Shown: positions 58,219 to 64,000 of the stretch, one piece after another
How the letters are laid out: each line of letters starts with the position of its first letter
How positions within the stretch are numbered: the first letter of the stretch is position 1
NCBI GenBank assembly: GCA_017528375.1
Contig: JAFXOY010000024.1
Location: forward strand, 25,497 to 89,496
Origin: Clostridia bacterium
GTDB lineage: Bacteria; Bacillota; Clostridia; TANB77; CAG-508
Direction of reading: 5' to 3'
DNA length: 64,000 nucleotides
The notes under the pieces: generated by a model
Told to the model about the DNA's origin: nothing
Seen by the model: only the letters and a program-made list of their open reading frames with translations
Database searches by the model: none
Made by a program: the position numbers and the translations under genes

Positions 58219-58870
58219 ATGAAAATACGTAAAAGATACGATTCTAAATATTTAGGAGAGTTTAAAAGAGTAATAATACAACATATAAATTCAAACATTA
58301 AGGATTATTTAACTTTATCTATAATTTTCATTATAGGAGTGATGGCTGGAGTTGTTTTAATAAACAATTCTGATGAAAAAAGTAAGAATGAAATAAGCGG
58401 ATATATTAATGGATTTATAGATACAATTAAAGATGAAAAATATGAAGTGGATAAAGTAAAGTTAACAAAAATCTCAATTATGGAAAATTTAAAGATTGTT
58501 TTGATTATTTGGATAGCTGGTTCAACTATAATTGGAATACCTTTAATTTATATAATAATTTCATATAAGGGTTTTTGTATAGGGTATACAATATCAGCAA
58601 TTATATCTAGCTTAGGAATTTGGAGGCGGAATGCTGTTTTCACTGGCGTCCTTGTTCCTTCAAAACATTATTGTAATTCCAATAATTTTGATGCTTAATG
58701 TTAGTGCTTTAAGATTATATAGGACATTAATACAAAAGAATAGGGAAATGAGCATAAAAGGAGAAGTAGCAAGGCATACTTTGTTATGCTTATTTCTTAT
58801 AATCCCTCTTATTTTTGCATCTTTAGTTGAAGCATATATATCAAGTAGCTTGATATGTTTGTATCATTAA
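58219..58870 (+). CDS. spoIIM: Stage II sporulation protein M; +1 frameshift at CGG
   Basis: Membrane protein of the DMP engulfment complex (SpoIID-SpoIIM-SpoIIP). ATG 58219 after GGAGGTAC. About five membrane helices. Residues 1-136 run to SSLGIWR, then CGG at 58627; skipping the C joins GMLFSLASLFLQNIIVIPIILML and the C-terminal helices, 216 residues in all. In relatives this position reads GIxxGxLFSL, so the join is exact. Without the shift a scrambled tail ends at 58698. It precedes xerD, the usual order in Clostridia. Confidence 0.92.
58627..58629 (+). other. +1 frameshift site in spoIIM (CGG)
   Basis: 0 frame ATT TGG AGG CGG AAT GCT; skipping the C gives AGG GGA ATG CTG TTT TCA. Confidence 0.88.
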
Positions 58871-58999
58871 AAAAGAATAATAAAAAATATTTAAAAATAC
58901 TCTTTACTTTTTCAACAAAATTTGATATAACATATACGTATTTAATTTATGTAAATTGAAAAAGTAAAAATATTAATATAGTAAGGGAGCTAAAGTGAA

Positions 59000-59881
59000 A
59001 TGAATGAACAAATAAAATTATTTTTGAAATTTCTTCAAAACGACAAAAAACTATCAGATAACACACTTCAATCATATAATAGAGATATAACTCAATTCGA
59101 AAAATATATTGAAGAAAATCAAATTGATTATACAAAAGTAGAAGAAAAAGAAGTAAAAGATTATTTAGACTACCTACAAGAAATTGGAAAGAAGTCATCA
59201 ACAGTTTCAAGAAATTTAGCATCAATCAGATCTTTCTATCAATATTTAGTAAGAAACAAAAAGGTATTACAAGACCCAACAAATAATATACAAGCACCAA
59301 AAATTGAAAAAAGAGTGCCAAGTATATTAACAGCAAAGGAAGTTGAATTACTTTTAGATCAACCACAAGACGTTGATTTAAAAGGAATTAGAGATAAAGC
59401 TATGCTTGAATTTGCATATGCAACAGGAATGAGAGTAACAGAAATCATTTCTTTAAATTTAGAAGACGTTAACTTTGAAGAAGCTTATGTAAGCTGTAAA
59501 ACAGGTACAAAGCAAAGAAACATTCCTTTAGGAACAATGTCAATGAAAGCTTTAAAAGATTACGTTGAAGAAGCAAGACCATATTTAATTAAAGATGATA
59601 GTGTTAAATCTTTATTCGTTAATATTAATGGAAAAAGATTAACAAGACAAGGATTCTGGAAAATAGTTAAATACTATAAAGAACAAGCTCACATTACAAA
59701 GGATATTACACCACACGTTTTAAGACATTCATTTGCTACACATTTATTACAAAATGGAGCAGATTTAAAAGCAATTCAAACAATGCTTGGACATTCTGAT
59801 ATTTCATCAACACAAGTATATATGCAATTCCAAGACGAAGGATTAAAAAACGTTTATAGAAACACACACCCAAGAGCTTAA
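59000..59881 (+). CDS. xerD: Tyrosine recombinase XerD
   Basis: 293 residues. N-terminal SAM-like core-binding domain, then catalytic residues Arg (ATGMRVTEI), Lys region (CKTGTKQRNIP), HVLRHSFATHLL (His, Arg), LGHSDI (His) and Tyr (TQVYMQF). Resolves chromosome dimers at dif. Intact, no insertion. Follows spoIIM. Confidence 0.94.
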   Translation: MNEQIKLFLKFLQNDKKLSDNTLQSYNRDITQFEKYIEENQIDYTKVEEKEVKDYLDYLQEIGKKSSTVSRNLASIRSFYQYLVRNKKVLQDPTNNIQAPKIEKRVPSILTAKEVELLLDQPQDVDLKGIRDKAMLEFAYATGMRVTEIISLNLEDVNFEEAYVSCKTGTKQRNIPLGTMSMKALKDYVEEARPYLIKDDSVKSLFVNINGKRLTRQGFWKIVKYYKEQAHITKDITPHVLRHSFATHLLQNGADLKAIQTMLGHSDISSTQVYMQFQDEGLKNVYRNTHPRA

Positions 59882-59888
59882 TTGAATT

Positions 59889-60020
59889 ATTTAAGAGGGA
59901 GTAGCTTATAAACTACTAATCAACAGTTCGTAATTTCTGGTTAGTAACCTAAAAATAAAGGTAAGCAAGACTTTTAGAGATATTTAGATTTTATTTAAAT
60001 ATCTTTAAAAGTCTTTTTTG
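59889..60020 (+). promoter_or_regulatory. yybP-ykoY (manganese) riboswitch with terminator
   Basis: 5' conserved GAGGGAGTAGC and 3' conserved GGTAAGCAAGACTTTT of the yybP-ykoY class flank internal hairpins; the terminator AAGACTTTTA...TAAAAGTCTTTTTT (59967-60019) overlaps the 3' strand of P1. Mn2+ binding would free the downstream P-type ATPase gene. Confidence 0.85.
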
Positions 60021-60054
60021 ATGCATTGACGAAAAAATATAATAGTGATAAATT

Positions 60055-60073
60055 AAGGAGGTATAAAATGTGA
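60055..60073 (+). other. Minimal start-stop ORF (ATGTGA) after a strong ribosome binding site
   Basis: AAGGAGGT (60055-60062), then ATG TGA at 60068-60073. A ribosome would start and stop at once, about 55 bases before the real gene start at 60128. Confidence 0.4.
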
Positions 60074-60127
60074 TTTAAAGTATTAAAAACAAATATTTAA
60101 TAAACTATAAAATAGGAGGAAAGACTT

Positions 60128-62851
60128 ATGGAAAAGAATTGGTATAATAAGTCAAGAGAAGAGGTATTTCAGGAGTTTGGAATATCAGAAGATATTGGAT
60201 TAAATGATGAACAAGTACTAAAAAATAGAGAAAAATATGGAAGTAACGAGTTACAGGCTCAAAAGAAGAAGAGTTTATTTGTAAAATTTTTGGAACAGTT
60301 TAAAGATTTTATGATCATAGTTTTAATATTAGCTGCAGTTGTTTCAGGTATTGTTGGATATATTGAAGAAGGAAAAATTACAGATTCAATAATCATTTTA
60401 GTTGTTGTTATTGTAAATGCGATAATAGGTGTGGCTCAGGAAGCAAAAGCAGAGAAATCTTTAGAAGCTTTACAAAAGCTAAGTAGCCATTCAGCTAAAG
60501 TTATTAGAAATGGGCAAGTGAATGTTATTGCGTCAAGAGAATTGGTTCCTGGTGATATAGTAGTTTTAGATACTGGTGATTATGTGCCAGCAGATTTAAG
60601 AATTATTGAAGCAGCTAATCTTAAATCTCAAGAAGCATCTTTAACAGGTGAATCAGTACCTTCTGAGAAAAATGCAGCAACTATTGAAAATGAAAAAGTT
60701 GGAGTTGGTGATAGAAATAATATGCTATTTTCATCAAGTTTAATAACTTATGGTAGAGGAAAAGGTGTCGTTGTTGCAACAGGTATGAATACTGAAGTAG
60801 GTAAAATTGCCGGAATTATTAGTAACACAGTTAAATCTGAAACACCACTACAAACAAAATTAAATAAATTAGGAAAGACATTAGGAATAGCAGCATTAGT
60901 TATCTGCGTTGTTATATTTGTAATAGGTCTAATATATGGAAAAGCTCCTTTAGATATGTTTATGACAGCTGTAAGTTTAGCAGTTGCAGCAATTCCAGAG
61001 GGATTAGCAGCAGTATCTACAATTGTTTTAGCAATTGGAGTACAAAAAATGGTTAAGAAAAATGCAATTATTAAAAAATTGCCTGCAGTAGAAACTCTAG
61101 GAAGTGCGTCAGTTATTTGTTCAGATAAAACAGGAACTTTAACTCAAAACAAAATGACTGTCGAAAAGGTATTTTATGATGGTAAATTAATTGATATTAA
61201 AGATATCAAAGATTCTGAAGCTCAAGATTTAAAAAGACTAGTTCATATAAGCATGCTATGTAATGATACAAAAGTAAGTGCTAGCAACGAATTAACAGGA
61301 GATCCAACAGAAACAGCATTAGTAGATATGGGATTTAAATTAGATTTTACTCCTGAATTATATGTTTCATATCCAAGAGTTGAAGAGTTACCTTTCGATT
61401 CAGAAAGAAAACTAATGACAACAGTTCATAAAGTAGGAGATAAATATCTTGTTTACACAAAAGGTGGAGTAGATGAACTACTAAAAAGATGTAAAGGATA
61501 TGAATTTGAAGGAAATGTTAAATATGATTTAGATTCATATACAGCACAAATAACACAGCAAAATGAGCAAATGGCACAAAATGCTTTAAGGGTGTTAGCA
61601 ATGGCATATAAAGACTTAGATCACATGCCATCAAAAGAAGAAATGAAAGAAATTGAATCAGACTTAATATATGTAGGTATGGTTGGAATGATAGATCCAC
61701 CAAGAGAAGAGGTTAAGTTAGCTGTTGAAAAATGTAAATCAGCCGGCATAAAAACTGTAATGATTACAGGTGACCACAAGATTACCGCAACAGCTATTGC
61801 TAAAGCATTAGGAATTATGGAAGATGGAGATGAAGCAATAACTGGAGCTGAATTGGAAGAAATGACTGATGAGCAATTAATAGAAAGAGTTAAACGTATT
61901 GCAGTATATGCCAGAGTTTCACCAGAACACAAAGTAAGAATAGTTAAAGCATGGCAAGCAAATGGTGAAATAGTTGCTATGACAGGTGATGGTGTTAACG
62001 ATGCTCCTGCTCTTAAAACATCAGATATTGGATGTGCAATGGGAATTGTAGGTACAGATGTTTCAAAAGAAGCAGCAGATGTAATTTTAACTGATGATAA
62101 CTTTTCAACAATTGTGTCTGCAGTAGAAGAAGGAAGACGTATTTATGATAACATTTTAAAAGCAATTCAATTCTTGTTATCAAGTAACGTTGGTGAAATT
62201 ATAATCTTGTTTTTAGCAATATTAATAGCACCATTATTAGCAAGTAAGTTTAGAATAGATATCAAACTAATAGAGCCATTATTACCAATTCATATTTTAT
62301 GGGTAAACCTAGTTACAGACTCACTTCCAGCATTAGCGCTAGCTGTTGACCCTGCTGAAAAAGATATTATGAACAGAAAACCTAATAAAAAGCAAAAAGG
62401 TGTATTTACAAAAGGTATGACATGGAGAATTGTATATCAAGGATTAATGATAGGATTATTAACACTTACAGCATTTATACTTGGTTTAGCAACAAAAGAT
62501 GTTCCTGTAATTGAAGGAAAAACACCTGAAGAAGTCAGAGTAGCAATAGCTCAAACAATGGCATTTGTTGTCCTTGCTTTATCAGAATTGGTTCATGTAT
62601 TTAATATTAGAAATAATCGTAAATCTTTGTTTACAAGCGGATTATTTAGCAATTTGATTTTAATTGGTGCAATATTGCTATCAGCATGTCTAATGTTTGC
62701 TGTATTATTAGTTCCACTATTTAGAAATATATTTGATATTGTTCCATTACCAACAGCCAATATTATTGAAACAATTTGTTTAGTATTCGCTCCAATGGTT
62801 ATTGTAGAAATATTTAAACTATTTAAAATAAATACAATAAAAGGAGAATAA
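60128..62851 (+). CDS. P2-type cation-transporting ATPase
   Basis: 907 residues, ATG after ATAGGAGGAAAG. Cation ATPase N-terminus, TGESVPSEK actuator loop, phosphorylation site SDKTGTLTQNKM near 340, KGGVDELL nucleotide site, GDGVNDAPALK hinge, ten membrane helices with AAIPEGLAAV (helix 4) and VTDSLPALALAVDP (helix 6). Sequence alone suggests a Ca2+-type pump; the manganese riboswitch upstream points to Mn2+ export. Confidence 0.95.
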   Translation: MEKNWYNKSREEVFQEFGISEDIGLNDEQVLKNREKYGSNELQAQKKKSLFVKFLEQFKDFMIIVLILAAVVSGIVGYIEEGKITDSIIILVVVIVNAIIGVAQEAKAEKSLEALQKLSSHSAKVIRNGQVNVIASRELVPGDIVVLDTGDYVPADLRIIEAANLKSQEASLTGESVPSEKNAATIENEKVGVGDRNNMLFSSSLITYGRGKGVVVATGMNTEVGKIAGIISNTVKSETPLQTKLNKLGKTLGIAALVICVVIFVIGLIYGKAPLDMFMTAVSLAVAAIPEGLAAVSTIVLAIGVQKMVKKNAIIKKLPAVETLGSASVICSDKTGTLTQNKMTVEKVFYDGKLIDIKDIKDSEAQDLKRLVHISMLCNDTKVSASNELTGDPTETALVDMGFKLDFTPELYVSYPRVEELPFDSERKLMTTVHKVGDKYLVYTKGGVDELLKRCKGYEFEGNVKYDLDSYTAQITQQNEQMAQNALRVLAMAYKDLDHMPSKEEMKEIESDLIYVGMVGMIDPPREEVKLAVEKCKSAGIKTVMITGDHKITATAIAKALGIMEDGDEAITGAELEEMTDEQLIERVKRIAVYARVSPEHKVRIVKAWQANGEIVAMTGDGVNDAPALKTSDIGCAMGIVGTDVSKEAADVILTDDNFSTIVSAVEEGRRIYDNILKAIQFLLSSNVGEIIILFLAILIAPLLASKFRIDIKLIEPLLPIHILWVNLVTDSLPALALAVDPAEKDIMNRKPNKKQKGVFTKGMTWRIVYQGLMIGLLTLTAFILGLATKDVPVIEGKTPEEVRVAIAQTMAFVVLALSELVHVFNIRNNRKSLFTSGLFSNLILIGAILLSACLMFAVLLVPLFRNIFDIVPLPTANIIETICLVFAPMVIVEIFKLFKINTIKGE

Positions 62852-62871
62852 TTTACATAAACTTGAAATAA

Positions 62872-62900
62872 AATTAAATATATGTTATAATATATAAAGC
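62872..62900 (+). promoter_or_regulatory. Promoter of the 163-aa orphan gene
   Basis: TTGAAA, spacer of about 17 and TATAAT. Confidence 0.65.
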
Positions 62901-62946
62901 TTTTGGTTAAAGACCAAAAAAATAATTTAAAGGAGATGCTATTATA

Positions 62947-63438
62947 ATGTCAGACTTTTTCACACGGGTTAAACAGAATGCAATGGCTAGAAGAGCCACG
63001 GAAACAACAGAGGAGAATGATGTTTTAGCAAGGTACGAGAAAGACAAAATTTTTGTCAATCTTAAGTTATCCAGCAAGGATTATGGCTGGTCTGATCCTG
63101 ATGAATCTGTAAAAGTTATGCTGGTAAACCCAGCTACTTGTGCAGATAATTCAAGATTTACAACATGGAATCTTATGTCGATGTTATGCGGCACCGGACA
63201 TTCGGAATGGGAAGCAATTATGGCTGATATGCTTATGTTTGCTATTTGTGAATGGTACAAAAAAGGCGCAAATGTTGATGAACCTGCCGATATTTCAATG
63301 ATGTTTAATCGTGATTTTCTTGCTTCAGGTGGCAGAAAATTTACAATGGATCAGGTAAAAGAATATCTCAAACGTATTTTTAATACTGAAAAGATTGATG
63401 AGGACGGAACGAGATATCTCAGTTTCAAAATAGCTTAA
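62947..63438 (+). CDS. Hypothetical protein, 163 aa (orphan cassette)
   Basis: ATG after AAAGGAGATG. Soluble, with two Met-rich helical stretches (MADMLMFAICEWY). No family recognised. In-frame CGG at 62965 (codon 7, FFTRVKQ) is Arg. Mixed codon use (TCC, AGC, GGC, CCG-free) compared with the ATPase beside it. Own promoter and terminator. Confidence 0.65.
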   Translation: MSDFFTRVKQNAMARRATETTEENDVLARYEKDKIFVNLKLSSKDYGWSDPDESVKVMLVNPATCADNSRFTTWNLMSMLCGTGHSEWEAIMADMLMFAICEWYKKGANVDEPADISMMFNRDFLASGGRKFTMDQVKEYLKRIFNTEKIDEDGTRYLSFKIA

Positions 63439-63445
63439 GATTTTT

Positions 63446-63492
63446 AAAAGAAAAAACTATACTGTATAATTACAGTATAGTTTTTTCTTTTG
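63446..63492 (+). terminator. Terminator
   Basis: AAAAAACTATACTGTA / TACAGTATAGTTTTTT stem. Confidence 0.85.
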
Positions 63493-63512
63493 GAGCGATT
63501 ACGTGACTTTAG

Positions 63513-63544
63513 CTATTGACAAATTTAAAGGTAAATGATACAAT
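63513..63544 (+). promoter_or_regulatory. Promoter of the 108-aa orphan gene
   Basis: TTGACA, 17-base spacer, GATACAAT. Confidence 0.65.
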
Positions 63545-63577
63545 GTTAACATAATTTTTATAGAAGGAGGTTTTCCT

Positions 63578-63904
63578 ATGAAAAACGAGGAAAGACCAGA
63601 AGTACGGGCGCTTAAAGAAGCTATTGACAAAGCAATCTCGAAACAACTATCTGAAAAGAAAGCAAACCCATCATACTATGCTAGCAGAGAAAATGCTATA
63701 AAGATATCTGTTATCGTAGATGCGGTTCCACTTTTTAGAGAGGAAAAGGAGACACTTTGCGATTATCTTCAGTCTAAGTGGTTAGCAGAGTATAAGGATA
63801 TGATACTTGGAGATTACTTCGAAATTTCTAAACTCGTGTTTCAAAAAAAGTATAAAGTTACATCGAGAAAAACTATAACAATTGAATGCGATGATATCTA
63901 TTGA
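63578..63904 (+). CDS. Hypothetical protein, 108 aa (orphan cassette)
   Basis: ATG after AGAAGGAGG. Charged N-terminal helix, then a compact alpha-beta part; unrecognised. In-frame CGG at 63605 (codon 10, PEVRALK) is Arg. Own promoter and terminator, the same cassette layout as its neighbour. Confidence 0.65.
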   Translation: MKNEERPEVRALKEAIDKAISKQLSEKKANPSYYASRENAIKISVIVDAVPLFREEKETLCDYLQSKWLAEYKDMILGDYFEISKLVFQKKYKVTSRKTITIECDDIY

Positions 63905-63928
63905 TTACTTTGCTTTCCTAACCTTCAA

Positions 63929-63962
63929 CACGGACTTCATTTTGAAGTCCGTGTTTTTATTA
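63929..63962 (+). terminator. Terminator
   Basis: ACACGGACTTCA / TGAAGTCCGTGTTTTT stem. Confidence 0.85.
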
Positions 63963-64000
63963 ACTAATGCTTTTTAATAAAAAATATGGAGCGGGTAGCG

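Noticed and set aside
58618-58626. An extra T before GGA in spoIIM (ATT TGG) as the shift point
   Set aside because: It also restores frame, but placing the shift at the following CGG gives GIWRGMLFSL, which fits the GIxxGxLFSL pattern and the rule seen at the other sites.

Overview
The window is AT-rich bacterial chromosome (well over 60% A+T by eye) from a spore-forming member of the Firmicutes, most likely an uncultured anaerobic, gut-type Clostridia. The signs are AAAGGAG-type ribosome binding sites, Gram-positive gene pairs (rplU-rpmA-obgE, dnaG-rpoD, spoIIM-xerD), both PolC and DnaE polymerases, sporulation genes (spoIIID, spoIIM, ylbJ), a T-box leader, a TasA/SipW-type surface locus and an OLE-like RNA. 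Most of it is housekeeping sequence with short intergenic regions, a hairpin terminator after nearly every unit, and a recurring family of GGGACGG...CCGTCCC palindromes.

Layout: 1-5 kb holds the end of an FAD dehydrogenase gene, dnaE and two orphan genes. 5-13.8 kb holds rplU-rpmA, trpS, obgE, lexA, mreB, an acyl-CoA synthetase and two hypotheticals. 13.9-14.4 kb has two tRNAs, one split by a group I intron. 14.5-20.3 kb is an accessory signalling and matrix region: AgrC-like kinase, 15-residue peptide, Spo0A-like regulator, XRE regulator, two surface proteins and a SipW-like signal peptidase. 20.5-30.9 kb has rpsO, pnp, a glycosyltransferase, cysE, spoIIID, rimO, the OLE-like RNA with an OapA-like protein, and a ZIP transporter. 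31-42 kb has dUTPase, carD-like, dnaG, rpoD, tRNA-Met, ylbJ, mfd and an rRNA/tRNA methyltransferase. 43-64 kb has aspS, an MFS transporter, polC, a uracil permease-UPRT fusion, a T-box and argS, a DnaA-box cluster, spoIIM, xerD, and a riboswitch-controlled P-type ATPase.

The main finding concerns decoding. Four conserved genes (dnaE, polC, cysE, spoIIM) are broken into two frames at six points. At every point the 0-frame codon is CGG, and skipping its C (+1) restores the conserved protein at a GGN glycine codon. By manual scan I found no other in-frame CGG in the housekeeping genes of the window. The DnaE and PolC sites include one at the same aligned codon. In contrast, nine of about eleven short, single-gene orphan cassettes with more mixed codon use contain twelve in-frame CGG codons that must be read as arginine without a shift. 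This looks like programmed +1 frameshifting at an unassigned or starved CGG codon, possibly a switch in which CGG decoding chooses between two gene sets. The shift pattern is seen in the sequence; the mechanism and switch are inference.

Other unusual items are a PASTA domain fused to the housekeeping sigma factor, a uracil permease fused to uracil phosphoribosyltransferase, a group I intron in the tRNA-Tyr anticodon loop, an in-frame stop in dnaG, and tandem Spo0A-box-like repeats in the signalling locus.
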